From Rutidosis leptorrhynchoides (taxonomy: Eukaryota; Streptophyta; Magnoliopsida; Asterales; Asteraceae), in assembly GCF_046630445.1 (NCBI RefSeq), contig NC_092338.1:154664001-154728000 (forward strand): a stretch of 64,000 nucleotides of DNA. The letters run 5' to 3'. The translations under genes and the position numbers were made by a program. Shown here piece by piece: positions 1 through 10,923 of this stretch; position 1 is the stretch's first letter, and every line of letters starts with the position of its first letter. The notes beneath the pieces are model-generated. The model was not told the DNA's origin, searched no databases, and worked only from the letters and a program-made list of their open reading frames with translations.

Positions 1-68
<68 letters not shown>

Positions 69-70
69 AT
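1..70. repeat. (TTG)n microsatellite within gag
   Basis: A near-perfect TTG run with one interruption. On the minus strand it reads as AAC codons, so it lengthens the Asn-rich tail of gag in frame. Confidence 0.95.
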
Positions 71-911
71 TGTTGTTGGACCGTTTGTTGTAGTTTCGAT
101 TGATGTTGCGATTGTTGGGATAATTGTGGCGATTATTATTGTAATTGCTGTTGTTGTTGTATTGGTGATTCTTATCACCGTTTTCCTCCCACTTTCTTTT
201 GACTTGCTTCACATTGGCCTCTTCAGCCGTCTGTTCTTTAATTCTTTCCTCAATCTGGTTCACTAGTTTGTGAGCCATTCTACATGCCTGTTGTATGGAG
301 GCGGGCTCGTGTGAACTTATATCTTCTTGGATTCTTTCCGGTAATCCTTTCACAAACGCGTCGATCTTCTCTTCCTCATCTTCGAACGCTCCAGGACACA
401 ATAGGCACAATTCTGTGAATCGTCTTTCGTACGTGGTAATATCAAATCCTTGGGTTCGTAACCCTCTAAGTTCTGTCTTGAGCTTATTGACCTCGGTTCT
501 AGGACGGTACTTCTCGTTCATCAAGTGCTTGAATGCTGACCACGGTAGTGCATAAGCATCATCTTGTCCCACTTGCTCTAGATAGGTATTCCACCATGTT
601 AACGCAGAACCTGTGAAGGTATGCGTAGCGTACTTCACTTTGTCCTCTTCAGTACACTTACTTTTGGCAAACACCGATTCGACCTTCTCGGTCCACCGTT
701 TCAATCCGATCGGTCCTTCGGTTCCATCAAATTCCAAAGGTTTGCAGGCAGTGAATTCTTTGTAGGTGCATCCTACACGATTTTCTGTACTGCTAGATCC
801 AAGGTTATTGTTGGTATGTAGCGCAGCCTGTACTGCGGCTATGTTTGAAGCTAGAAAAGTACGGAATTCCTCTTCATTCATATTCATGGTGTGTCGAGTA
901 GTCGGTGCCAT
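1..911 (-). CDS. Ty3/gypsy gag (element A), 3' end outside window
   Basis: The frame is open from an ATG at 911 to the left edge, about 303 residues, with no stop. The protein starts MAPTTRHTMN and contains the plant gypsy gag core (retrotrans_gag type): a WTEKVESVFAKS segment near residue 70, LTWWNTYLEQVG near 100, WSAFKHLMNEKYRPRTEV near 130, FTELCLLCPGAF near 170 and an amphipathic stretch to about residue 230. It then becomes Lys/Asn-rich, and the caa/aac microsatellite at 1-70 encodes an Asn run that probably links to a zinc knuckle outside the window. Gag forms the virus-like particle that packages element RNA. It lies downstream of the F-box gene, the acidic ORF and the LTR of element A, all on the minus strand. 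The lineage (Tekay-like chromovirus) is inferred from the long LTR and the gag type; pol is not visible, so this is not proven. Confidence 0.9.
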
Positions 912-1044
912 TTCCTTCAAAATAGTCAAATGGAACAAGTTAATCATACAGAATATTAAGAGTAGTTAATAGTATTTCGTAGCATAATATGAACTCATTT
1001 ATAAAAGCTTTTTCTTCATATTAGCTTTTTATAAGTTTAAATTT

Positions 1045-1064
1045 GGGTAGTACCTACCCGTTAA
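1045..1064 (-). other. Internal polypurine-tract-like motif, element A
   Basis: Read on the minus strand this is TTAACGGGTAGGTA followed by CTACCC. The same AACGGGTAGGTA core forms the 3' polypurine tract of element D at 30991-31004. Here it lies between the F-box gene and gag, 134 bp upstream of the gag ATG. Matching internal copies are found in C (11907-11926) and D (27679-27698). It may be a central plus-strand priming site or the scar of a rearrangement that added the extra ORFs; both are inference. The rest of 912-1252 shows no ORF or repeat. Confidence 0.5.
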
Positions 1065-1252
1065 GTTCATACTTAGTAGCTAATATACAATTCAACTACT
1101 ACAATTCTATATGAAAAACTGATTATAATAATATTTCGCGTTCAAACTTTTATACAATATTTTACAAACTTACAATACCGCTTATTTTACATAAAGCATG
1201 AAATATAGCACACAATAACTTTGATACAAGATAGTTGTGAAGATAATTCTAG

Positions 1253-1936
1253 CTAGTACACAAGTCGTTCAGCAAAGGCAATAAAGACACGTAATTCATA
1301 CGTCCAGAAACAAGTCATGCATTCTGGTTTTACTAGGACTACTTCCCATCCTTGGTCTTGTGGAACATAACCGTTATGGCCGTTGATAAGACAGCGTTTT
1401 GTAACGTCGTCAAAGGGACGAGGGTTACGTAATGACCAACAGTCTCGTAATAACCTAAAAACCTCATTTCTTACCCCAATTACCGACTCCGTCACTTGTG
1501 GGAACATTTTGTTTAATAGTTGTAGCCCGATGTTCTTTTTCTCACTTTGGTGAGAAGCGAACATTACTAACCCGTAAGCATAGCATGCTTCTTTATGTTG
1601 CATGTTAGCCGCTTTTTCTAAATCATGAAGTCCTATATCCGGATACATTGAGTCAAAATAATTTCTTAACCCGTTGCGTAAAATAGCATTTGGGTTCCCC
1701 GCAATATATGCGTCAAAGTAAACACATCGTAACTTATGGGTTTCCCAATGTGATATCCCCCATCTTTCAAATGAAAGTCTCTTATAAACCAAGACATTCT
1801 TGGAACGTTCTTCGAATGTCTTACAAACTGATTTCGCCGTAAATAGTTGTGCCGAAGAATTCTGACCGACTCTAGACAAGATTTCATCAATCATGTCTCC
1901 GGGTAGGTCTCTTAAAATATTGGGTTGTCTATCCAT
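1253..1936 (-). CDS. F-box protein (At2g35280/At1g67623-like) carried in a gypsy element
   Basis: This is a complete 227-residue single-exon frame starting MDRQPNILRD. Residues 8-52 form an F-box: LPGDMIDEILSRVG, then LFTAKSVCKTF and LVYKRLSF. Residues 77-145 resemble the SEL1/TPR-like part of this plant family (NPNAILRNGL, HKEACYAYGLVMFAS). The C-terminus has a Cys/His set, C182, H187, C206 and C209 in GHNGY...CMTCFWTYE, probably metal-binding. Family members are presumed to bind SKP1 and serve as substrate receptors of SCF ubiquitin ligases. The gene lies between the acidic ORF (2075-2674) and gag (1-911) of element A, on the same strand, downstream of the LTR and primer site. A second copy occupies the same position in element B (6322-6552). 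It therefore belongs to the retroelement rather than to a neighbouring locus. No damage is visible, so expression is possible. The family call is from recognised motifs, not a search. Confidence 0.85.
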   Translation of the reverse strand: MDRQPNILRDLPGDMIDEILSRVGQNSSAQLFTAKSVCKTFEERSKNVLVYKRLSFERWGISHWETHKLRCVYFDAYIAGNPNAILRNGLRNYFDSMYPDIGLHDLEKAANMQHKEACYAYGLVMFASHQSEKKNIGLQLLNKMFPQVTESVIGVRNEVFRLLRDCWSLRNPRPFDDVTKRCLINGHNGYVPQDQGWEVVLVKPECMTCFWTYELRVFIAFAERLVY

Positions 1937-2074
1937 TTTGTGTTTTTATACTGTAAAATAGACAAGAGTTAGATTCATAAAAAAAAATACTTATTAATAC
2001 AAGCAATGTTTACATATATCATAAAGCATAAGCACACTATATTACATATATTACACCACACGAATACAACTATC

Positions 2075-2674
2075 TTATTCCGACTCGCTCGTTTCTTCTT
2101 CTTCGGTTTTGGTTCGTTTTTCCAAGTTTCTAGGGATATATGATGTTCCCCTAATACGAGCTGTCGTTTTCCACAACGGTTTAGAAAAACCTGGTGGTTT
2201 AGAGGTTCCCGGGTCATTGTTACAACTTAAGGGCTTCAAGGGTTGACGATACATATAAAGTTCATCGGGGTTGAAATTAGATTTCTCTATTTTTATGCCC
2301 TTTCCCTTATTATTTTCTTTTGCCTTTTTAAATTCAGTTGGGGTAATTTCTATAACATCATCGGAATTCTCGTCGGAATCCGATTCATCGGAGAATTGGT
2401 AATCCTCCCAATATTTTGCTTCCTTGGCGGAAACACCATTGACTATAATTAACCTTGGTCGGTTGGTTGAGGATTTTCTTTTACTTAACCGTTTTATTAT
2501 TTCCCCCATCGGTTCTATTTCCTCCTCCGATTCCTCCTCTTCCGGTTCTGATTCTTCTTCCGGTTCTGATTCTTTTTCCGGTTCTTCTTCGGGAACTTGT
2601 GAATCAGTCCAATATATATTCGACTCTTCGTTATTATTAGGTGAGTCAATGGGATTTGTGCTAGAGGTAGACAT
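2075..2674 (-). CDS. Acidic, low-complexity ORF of element A (unknown function)
   Basis: An intact 199-residue frame starting MSTSSTNPIDSPNNNEES. Residues 28-54 are an EPEEES-type acidic repeat. A basic patch follows (IIKRLSKRKSSTNRPRL, about 58-75), then a conserved-looking central part (NGVSAKEAKYWEDYQFSDES), a second acidic stretch and a Lys/Glu-rich tail. It has no membrane segment, zinc motif or enzyme motif. It is the first ORF after the primer site of element A, about 200 bp inside it, and the F-box gene begins 138 bp further on. Element B carries a broken copy at the same place. The acidic/basic layout is reminiscent of chromatin- or RNA-associated disordered proteins, but no function can be assigned. 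It could be spliced or read with the F-box gene; I see no obvious shared frame. Confidence 0.65.
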   Translation of the reverse strand: MSTSSTNPIDSPNNNEESNIYWTDSQVPEEEPEKESEPEEESEPEEEESEEEIEPMGEIIKRLSKRKSSTNRPRLIIVNGVSAKEAKYWEDYQFSDESDSDENSDDVIEITPTEFKKAKENNKGKGIKIEKSNFNPDELYMYRQPLKPLSCNNDPGTSKPPGFSKPLWKTTARIRGTSYIPRNLEKRTKTEEEETSESE

Positions 2675-2868
2675 CTATCACACAATATCAAACATGTTAA
2701 GAGATTAATATATCACATAATATATACATGTTAATAATATATAGTTCCAACAAAAATGTTAAGCAATCATTTTTAAAGAAAACACGGTCGAAGTCCAGAC
2801 TCACTAATGCATCCTAACAAACTCGATAAGACACACTAATGCAAATTTTCTGGTTCTCTAAGACCAAC

Positions 2869-2880
2869 GCTCGGATACCA
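2869..2880 (-). other. Primer binding site of element A
   Basis: On the minus strand this reads TGGTATCCGAGC, one base from the usual TGGTATCAGAGC complementary to the 3' end of initiator tRNA-Met. It starts two bases inside the LTR end at 2883, which sets the element's orientation as minus. Confidence 0.9.
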
Positions 2881-2882
2881 AC

Positions 2883-5800
2883 TGAAATGTCCCGTTCTTA
2901 TTGATTAAAAACGTTCCATATTAATTGATTTCGTTGCGAGGTTTTGACCTCTATATGAGACGTTTTTCAAAGACTGCATTCATTTTTAAAACAAACCATA
3001 ACCTTTATTTCATAAATAAAGGTTTAAAAAGCTTTACGTAGATTATCAAATAATGATAATCTAAAATATCCTGTTTACACACGACCATTACATAATGGTT
3101 TACAATACAAATATGTTACATCGAAATCAGTTTCTTGAATGCAGTTTTTACACAATATCATACAAACATGGACTCCAAATCTTGTCCTTATTTTAGTATG
3201 CAACAGCGGAAGCTCTTAGTATTCACCTGAGAATAAACATGCTTTAAACGTCAACAAAAATGTTGGTGAGTTATAGGTTTAACCTATATATATCAAATCG
3301 TAACAATAGACCACAAGATTTCATATTTCAATACACATCCCATACATAGAGATAAAAATCATTCATATGGTGAACACCTGGTAACCGACATTAACAAGAT
3401 GCATATATAAGAATATCCCCATCATTCCGGGACACCCTTCGGATATGATATAAATTTCGAAGTACTAAAGCATCCGGTACTTTGGATGGGGCTTGTTGGG
3501 CCCAATAGATCTATCTTTAGGATTTGCGTCAATTAGGGTGTCTGTTCCCTAATTCTTAGATTACCAGAGTTAATAAAAAGGGGCATATTCGAGTTCGATA
3601 ATTCAACCATAGAATGTAGTTTCACGTACTTGTGTCTATTTTGTAAATCATTTATAAAACCTGCATGTATTCTCATCCCAAAAATATTAGATTTTAAAAG
3701 TGGGACTATAACTCACTTTCACAGATTTTTACTTCGTCGGGAAGTAAGACTTGGCCACTGGTTGATTCACGAACCTATAACAATATATACATATATATCA
3801 AAGTATGTTCAGAATATATTTACAATACTTTTAATATATTTTGATGTTTTAAGTTTATTAAGTCGGCTGTCCTCGTTAGTAACCTACAACTAGTTGTCCA
3901 CAGTTAGATGTACAGAAATAAATCGATAAATATTATCTTAAATCAATCCACGACCCAGTGTATACGTATCTCAGTATTGATCACAACTCAAACTATATAT
4001 ATTTTGGAATCAACCTCAACCCTGTATAGCTAACTCCAACATTCACATATAGAGTGTCTATGGTTGTTTCGAAATATATATAGATGTGTCGACATCATAG
4101 GTCGAAACATTGTATACGTGTCTATGGTATCTCAAGATTACATAATATACAATACAAGTTGATTAAGTTATGGTTGGAATAGATTTGTTACCAATTTTCA
4201 CGTAGCTAAAATGAGAAAAATTATCCAATCTTGTTTTACCCATAACTTCTTCATTTTAAATCCGTTTTGAGTGAATCAAATTGCTATGGTTTCATATTGA
4301 ACTCTATTTTATGAATCTAAATAGAAAAAGTATAGGTTTATAGTCGAAAAAATAAGTTACAAGTCGTTTTTGTAAAGGTAGTCATTTCAGGCGAAAGAAC
4401 GACGTCTAGATGACCATTTTAGAAAACATACTTCCACTTTGAGTTTAACCATAATTTTTGGATATAGTTTCATGTTCATAATAAAAATCATTTTCCCAGA
4501 ATAACAACTTTTAAATCAAAGTTTATCATAGTTTTTAATTAACTAACCCAAAACAGCCCGCGGTGTTACTACGACGGCGTAAATCCGATTTTACGGTGTT
4601 TTTCGTGTTTCCAGGTTTTAAATCATTAAGTTAGCATATGATATAGATATAGAACATGTGTTTAGTTGATTTTAAAAGTCAAGTTAGAAGGATTAACTTT
4701 TATTTACGAACAAGTTTTGAATTAACTAAATTATGTTCTAGTGATTACAAGTTTAAACCTTCGAATAAGATAGCTTTATATGTATGAATCGAATGATGTT
4801 ATGAACATAAATACTACCTCAAGTTCCTTGGATAAACCTACTGGAAATGAGAAAAATAGATCTAGCTTCAAAGGATCCTTGGATGGCTTGAAAGTTCTTG
4901 AAGCAGAATCATGACACGAAAACAATTTCAAGTAAGATTTCCACTCGAAATAAGATTGTTATAGTTATAGAAATTGAATTAAAGTTTGAATATGATTATT
5001 ACCTTGCATTAGAAAGATAACCTACTGTAAGTAACAAAGGTTTCTTGATCTTGGATGATTACTTGGAATGGATTTAGAAAACTTGGAAGTAAACTTGCAA
5101 TCTTGGAAGTATTCTTGATTTTATGAAACTAGAACTTTTGGAATTTATGAAGAACACTTAGAACTTGAAGATAGAACTTGAGAGAGATCAATTAGATGAA
5201 GAAAATTGAAGAATGAAAGTGTTTGTAGGTGTTTTTAGTCGTTGGTGTATGGATTAGATATAAATGATATGTAATTTTGTTTTCATGTAAATAAGTCATG
5301 AATGATTACTCATATTTTTGTAATTTTATGAGATATTTCATGCTAGTTTCCAAATGATGGTTCCCACATGTGTTAGGTGACTCACATGGTCTGCTAAGAG
5401 CTGATCATTGGAGTGTATATACCAATAGTACATACATCTAAAAGCTGTGTATTGTACGAGTACGAATACGGGTGCATACGAGTAGAATTGTTGATGAAAC
5501 TGAACGAGGATGTAATTGTAAGCATTTTTGTTAAGTAGAAGTATTTTGATAAGTGTCTTGAAGTCTTTCAAAAGTGTATGAATACATATTAAAACACTAC
5601 ATGTATATACATTTTAACTGAGTCGTTAAGTCATCGTTAGTCGTTACATGTAAATGTTGTTTTGAAATCTTTAGGTTAACGATCTTGTTGAATGTTGTTA
5701 ACCCATTGTTTATTATAACAAATGAGATGTTAAATTGTTATATTATCATGATATTATGATATATAATATATCTTAGTATGATATATATACAGTTAAATGT

Positions 5801-6321
5801 CGTTACAACGATAATCGTTACATATATGTCTCGTTTCGAAATCATTAAGTTAGTAGTCTTATTTTTACATATGTATTTCATTGTTAATACACTTAATAAT
5901 ATATTTACTTATCATTTAACATAATTAACCAAGTGTATCAATATCATAATATGATTCATATGTACCTAGTAAGACGTTATTATAACGATAATCGTTATAT
6001 ATATCGTTTTCGAGTTTCTTAAATTAATAGTCTCATCTTTATGTATATAACTCATTGTTAAAATACCTAATGAGATACATACTTATAATAAAATCATGTT
6101 AACTATATATATAACCATATATATGTCATCGTATAGTTTTTACAAGTTTTAACGTTCGTGAATCACCGATCAACTTGGGTGGTCAATTGTCTATATGAAA
6201 CCTATTTCAATTAATCAAGTCTTAACAAGTTTGATTGCTTAACATGTTGGAAACACTTAATCATGTAAATAACAATTTCATTTAATATATATATAAACAT
6301 GAAAAAGTTCGGGTCACTACA
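2883..6321 (-). mobile_element. 5' LTR of element A (gypsy, 3.4 kb)
   Basis: On the minus strand it begins TGTAGTGACCCGAAC at 6321 and ends GGGACATTTCA at 2883, next to the primer site. It is about 3439 bp, very long for an LTR. The inner boundary is confirmed by the same LTR end in element B (7514). The outer boundary is confirmed because the B F-box gene resumes exactly at 6322. The sequence is AT-rich and no ORF in it is credible. Parts (3200-3740) are homologous, in reverse orientation, to the LTRs of D and E, so all belong to one superfamily of LTRs. The partner LTR and the second copy of the target duplication lie beyond the left edge. Confidence 0.9.
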
Positions 6322-6552
6322 ATATGCGTCAAAGTAAACACATCGTAACTTATGGATTTCCCAATGTGATATCCCCCATCTTTCGAACAAAAGCCTTTTA
6401 TAAATCAAGGCATTCTTGGAACGTTCTTCAAATGTCTTACAAACTGATCTCGTCTTAAATAGTTGTGCCGAGGAATTCTGACCGACTCTAGACAACATTT
6501 CATCAATCATGTCTCCGGGTAGGTCTCTTAAAATATTGGGTTGTCTATCCAT
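6322..6552 (-). pseudogene. F-box gene of element B, cut by insertion of element A
   Basis: The first 77 codons of a second copy of the F-box gene (MDRQPNILRD...), ending abruptly where the LTR of element A begins. Compared with 1253-1936, 69 of 77 residues are identical, and the F-box itself is intact apart from conservative changes such as I19M and V50I. The remaining codons should lie beyond the far end of element A, outside the window. Because A and B are separate insertions, this copy shows that the F-box gene was already in the ancestor of both. Confidence 0.9.
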
Positions 6553-6728
6553 TTTGTGTTTTTATACTGTAAAATAGACAAGAGTTAGATTTATAAAAAA
6601 AATACTTATTAATACAAGCGATTTTTACATATATCATAAAGCATAAGCACACTATATTACTTATATTACACCACACGAATACAACTATCTTATTCCGACT
6701 CGCTCGTTTCTTCTTCTTCGGTTTTGGT

Positions 6729-7304
6729 TCATTTTACCAAGTTTCTAGGGATATATGATGTTCCCCTAATACGAGCAGTCGTTTTCCACATTGGTTTAGA
6801 AAAACCTGGTGGTTTAGATGTTCCCGGGTTATTGTTACAACTTAAGAAATACGGGTGTTGACGATACATATAAAGTTCATCGGGTTTGGAATCAAATTTC
6901 TCTATTTTTATGCCCTTTCCCTTATTGTTCTCTTTTGCCTTATTAAATTGTGTTGGGGTAATTTCTATAACATCATCGGAATCCTTGTCGGGTTCCGATT
7001 CATCAGAGAATTGGTAATCCTCCCAATACTTTGCTTCCTTGGCGGAAATACCATTGACCATAATTAACTTTGGTCGGTTGGTTGAGGATTTTCTTCTACT
7101 TAACCATTTTATTATTTCCCCCACTTGTTCTATTTCTTCTTCCGGTTCTGATTCTTCTTCCGGTTCCGATTCTTCTTCCGGTTCCGACTCTTCTTCCGGT
7201 TCCTCTTTGGGAACTTGTGAATCAGTCCACGAATCATTTCAATTTACATTTGACTCTTCATTATTATTAGGTGAGTCAATGGGACTTGTTCTAGAGGTAG
7301 ACAT
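6729..7304 (-). pseudogene. Acidic ORF of element B (two nonsense codons)
   Basis: The copy of the acidic ORF begins with the same MSTS start at 7304, but a TGA follows about 19 codons in, next to a small insertion absent from A. A second TGA at 6729 (CGA in A) removes the last residues. Between them the frame is open and keeps the WEDYQFSDES core. The EPEEES-type repeat has more units here than in A, so it expands and contracts. It lies between the B primer site (7500) and the B F-box fragment (6552). Confidence 0.8.
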
Positions 7305-7499
7305 CTATCACATAATATCAAACGCGTTAAGAGATTAATATATCACATAATATTCACATGTTAAAAATATATAGTTTCCAACAAAATTTGTTAAGCAATC
7401 ATTTTTCAAGTAAACACGGTCGAAGTCCAGACTCACTAATGCATCCTAACAAACTCAATAAGACACACTAATGCAAAATTCTGGTTCTTTAAGACCAAC

Positions 7500-7511
7500 G
7501 CTCGGATACCA
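7500..7511 (-). other. Primer binding site of element B
   Basis: TGGTATCCGAGC on the minus strand, the same variant as in element A, two bases from the LTR end at 7514. Confidence 0.9.
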
Positions 7512-8699
7512 ACTGAAATGTCCTGTTCATATTGATTATAAAAGTTCCATATTAATTGATTTCGTTGCGAGGTTTTGACCTCTATATGAGACGTTTTTCA
7601 AAGACTGCATTCATTTTTAAAACAACCATAACCTTTATTTTATCAATAAAGGTTTCAAAAGCATTACGTAGATTATCAAATAATGATAATCTAAAATATA
7701 CTGTTTACACACGACCATTACATAATGGTTTACAATAGAAATATATTACATCGACATATGTTTCTTGAATGCAGTTTTTACATAATATCATACAAACATG
7801 GACTCCAAATCTTGTCCTTATTTTAGTATGTGTAACGTCCTCCCAATAGGGTCTGGAAGGAACGTCACTAATATCAAAACATACCAACATATTATAATAA
7901 ACGAGAATAATACTAAATGATGAATTTAACTTTAATGAGTACGCAGCGGAAAATGAAATATCGTTACAATGACAGGAATAACAATATCGAAAATGTTCAC
8001 ATGCAGAAGTAATAAATACGATATCTCTTGATCCTATGTCCAAGTAGCATCACATAAGCAGTAAGTATAAGAGCTTGAATCAAACAGTACCTGAGACAAA
8101 ACATGCTAAAGTGTCAACCAAAAAGGTTGAGTGAAGTTCATAGGTTTAACAAAAAGTTTGTCGTTGTTTTAGACCACAAGATTTAGTTTGTAAAGTTGAT
8201 CTCCCGCAGGATCAAAAAGTTATGGCAATGCGTGATATTTAGACTAAACGTTCAAGTTTGCCCCATGACAAGTTGTGTCTGTCCTTGTCGGTTTAATTTC
8301 ATTATTAAGTAATACAATGACTTGGTCAAATGTATCGGGGACATTACTCTCGATAGGCCTACCCCCAATAATTAAGCATGCCGCAGCAATTAAAAATATC
8401 ACTGTAGGGACTTAGTCGGACATAGCCGGGTATAGCATAGTTTAACAGTTTGGTACTTGTGTCTAAAGTGTAATAAGTAAAAACAGCATGTGTCTCACCC
8501 CAAGTAAAAGTAAGTAAGTTTGCTAGCAATTAAAGAGGGGCTATGAATTCACCTTAGTAAGTAGAGAGAGAGTTATTCCTCGGAATAAAGAGTTGAACGA
8601 GTGAGCAGGAAAATCAACCTATTGACATTTAAGAGTAGTTAAGTATTTTGCCCATGTTTAAGTTTAAGTATGTATTTAAGTATAGTTTGTTTTACTAAG

Positions 8700-8800
8700 T
8701 TTCTATTCCTAGTAAGTTACTATTTTTATAAAGTTTCCATTTTTAGAAAGTTTCTTATTTTACTAAGTTTCTATGACTAGAGAGTTTCTACTTTTATCAG
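8700..8800. repeat. 17-bp tandem repeat in the LTR of element C
   Basis: About six degenerate units with the form TTTCTATTCCTAGTAAG, repeated in the other LTR at about 15327-15428. No convincing stems are seen here, unlike the arrays in F and J. Confidence 0.6.
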
Positions 8801-9134
8801 TGTTTTCCATTTTAGGATACTTGTCGTATTAGATAAGCTTCCAATCACCCATTTCCCTTCGAATGGCTAATTTAGATCTAGGGACTTGAGCCATAGGACC
8901 CTTTAAATCGGAAATCCAAACCCTCTGCCTAGAATCTCATAGAAACCATTCGTCAAGAAAGTTCGAAGATCTATACATCTCTAATACATATCCCAAAATG
9001 TTTTTATGTTACAATATAAGTAGTAGGTTATAGGTGCTAGTAATAGTAATAGTGTATACATGTTATTTATTTTATTTTTAATTGCATAAAATTTATAACA
9101 TTATTTACATATTTCGGTAAAAATAATAACCGAA

Positions 9135-9203
9135 GTAAAAAGTAAAAAGTAAAAAGTAAAAAGTAAAAAGTAAAATGTGAAAAGTAAAAAAAATAAAAAG
9201 TAA
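9135..9203. repeat. GTAAAAA-type microsatellite in the LTR of element C
   Basis: Repeated AGTAAAA units. The arrangement differs in the other LTR (about 15763-15830), where AGTAAAATGTGAAA units interrupt it, so this array has changed since insertion. Confidence 0.85.
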
Positions 9204-9964
9204 GAAAAGAATACTTACTAGTAGTAATTCTTCAAAGAGAGAATGAGAGAAATTTTGGTGTGAGTTTGAATGAGAAATGAGGGGTATTTATACTTGAAAA
9301 AATTAGGTAAAAAGAATAAAATAATTAAAAAAAGAAATATTTAATTCTTAATGGGATTTTAAAATTAAAAAGTATTAAATGTTAGGTCATGGGATAATGC
9401 ACAAAATAAAATAATAAAAGTAGTTTTTTCATTAAAATTTTTAATTAAAAAGTAATTTATTTATTTATTTTTTATTTATTTTAAGGATTTTTTTTTATGT
9501 AAATAAACAAATTTATTTAATGTTTTTCCAAGAATATTTGTCAATAATATTTTATTTTTATTTTTTTTTATTTTTTTTAATTAATAAATACAAATTTTGC
9601 ATAAAAATAATAAATAATTCGGTATTTTGTATTTTTAATAATAATTATGATTTTAATTATTAAACTATAGTTTTAGTAAGTTTGTAAATATTATTACATT
9701 TATATATAATTGGATTTATTATATAGTTAAAAATATAATACATTAACTAAATAATAAAAGTGATACAAAGTTTATATACTTAGTTAAATTATGTCAAATT
9801 ATATAAATTAATAATATATTATCTATTTAAGCGTACATTGTAGACTAAAAATTACTATTCGGTCAATATTTAATTGTATATAACAACCCTTAATACATAT
9901 AGTCAGACATATAACCCTAGGGTTAATTCAGTAATTTAGAAGTCAAAAAGTGAGGGTTGTTACA

Positions 9965-9979
9965 GTACATCCCCGTTAA
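9965..9979 (-). other. Polypurine tract of element C
   Basis: On the minus strand this reads TTAACGGGGATGTAC immediately before the 3' LTR. It resembles the AACGGGTAGGTAC tract of element D. Confidence 0.75.
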
Positions 9980-10749
9980 TAAAAACTTCGTCCCGAAGTT
10001 TTAGGTAGACTTCTCGGATGCATCAGCGGTTGAGAAGAGATGGGGATATTTCTGTTTCATTTGGTCTTCACGTTCCCAGGTATGTTTGGGGCCTTGTGTG
10101 TTTTTCAAAGGATAGAATATTGTTTTGTTTCAAGCGTTTAAGTCATACAAACCATAATCTCTATAGGTTCTTCTACGAAGTGCATTTTATCATTAATGCA
10201 GAGATCATTCAAAATGATGATGTTATGCAAGTCATTTCAGTAAATTGGATACATGAAATGTGTTATGAATAATATTGAGCTCATTTAAAACCTTGAGCGT
10301 TTATGCTACAATATTAGGCAGACAAAACAGAGAGGAGTTCATGAAAATCATAGTCATGAAATTTGATAGAGATCGTCATTCTTTATAACAAGAATGATGA
10401 ATTAGATTTTTATCGACATTAAATAATATGGATAAAGTAATTCGATTATAGAAAGAGTATAAACGAAGCTATCGTAAAAGAGTAAATGAGAAAATTAAAT
10501 GTTTGCCTTAACTTTTGACGTAGTTACGATTGATTTCCGGATTTCAAGGAATTAAAGAAATCTTCGAAATCTTTATAAGATTTGATTTTCCGGTAATTAC
10601 AGAAATTAGGATTTTCTTTAATTAAAGGCGGTGAATTGCCTCGTTTGCTGTGTCTGGAATTTTTGCTATAAATTAGCTTCTTCCGTTTCATTATCTTCAC
10701 CACTTATATACTTTCTTTCTCAATTCATACTTCCAAAATTTTTGTTAAT

Positions 10750-10923
10750 ATGCTCAATCCAGTTCTTGTCTTTAACATTATATTGGTTATCGCCACAATC
10801 ATCCTTCTTTTCCAACTCCCACCAGAGGAGTCTGTTTACTTCCACTATGCTCTAGAATTTATTGTGTTTTTAGTTCTCCCGTGTCTTTATATTGTTATAC
10901 GCATTGATATACACGGTTTGTAA
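10750..10923 (+). CDS. Antisense small membrane protein ORF (element C)
   Basis: A 57-codon frame from ATG to TAA on the strand opposite to the element's coding direction. The product starts MLNPVLVFNI and has a hydrophobic segment at about residues 8-22, the motif FQLPPEESVYF at 21-31, a second hydrophobic segment at about 33-51 and the ending RIDIHGL. Element D carries a frame of exactly 57 codons in the same antisense position (30345-30518), and 37 residues are identical, including FQLPPEES, CLYI and IDIH. Two predicted membrane segments around a conserved acidic loop suggest a small integral membrane protein. I do not recognise a family. Additional antisense ORFs are known in some plant LTR elements, but whether this one is related is not known. 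A frame extending upstream from 10631 is out of phase with it. Confidence 0.6.
   Translation: MLNPVLVFNIILVIATIILLFQLPPEESVYFHYALEFIVFLVLPCLYIVIRIDIHGL

Larger units (their letters stand above)
7831..9964 (-). mobile_element. 3' LTR of element C
   Basis: Begins TGTAACGTCCTCCC and ends GGGTTGTTACA as read on the plus strand. It is the same length as 14458-16591 and nearly identical to it. It lies next to the purine tract at 9965-9979, so it is the 3' LTR in the element's own direction. Confidence 0.93.

Noticed and set aside
2243..2708. Plus-strand frames with Ser/Gly or Leu/Pro repeats
   Set aside because: They are shadows of the acidic EPEEES repeat on the minus strand; similar shadows occur at 6855-7338.
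10631..10855. 74-codon plus-strand frame overlapping the antisense membrane ORF
   Set aside because: It is in a different phase from the frame conserved between C and D.
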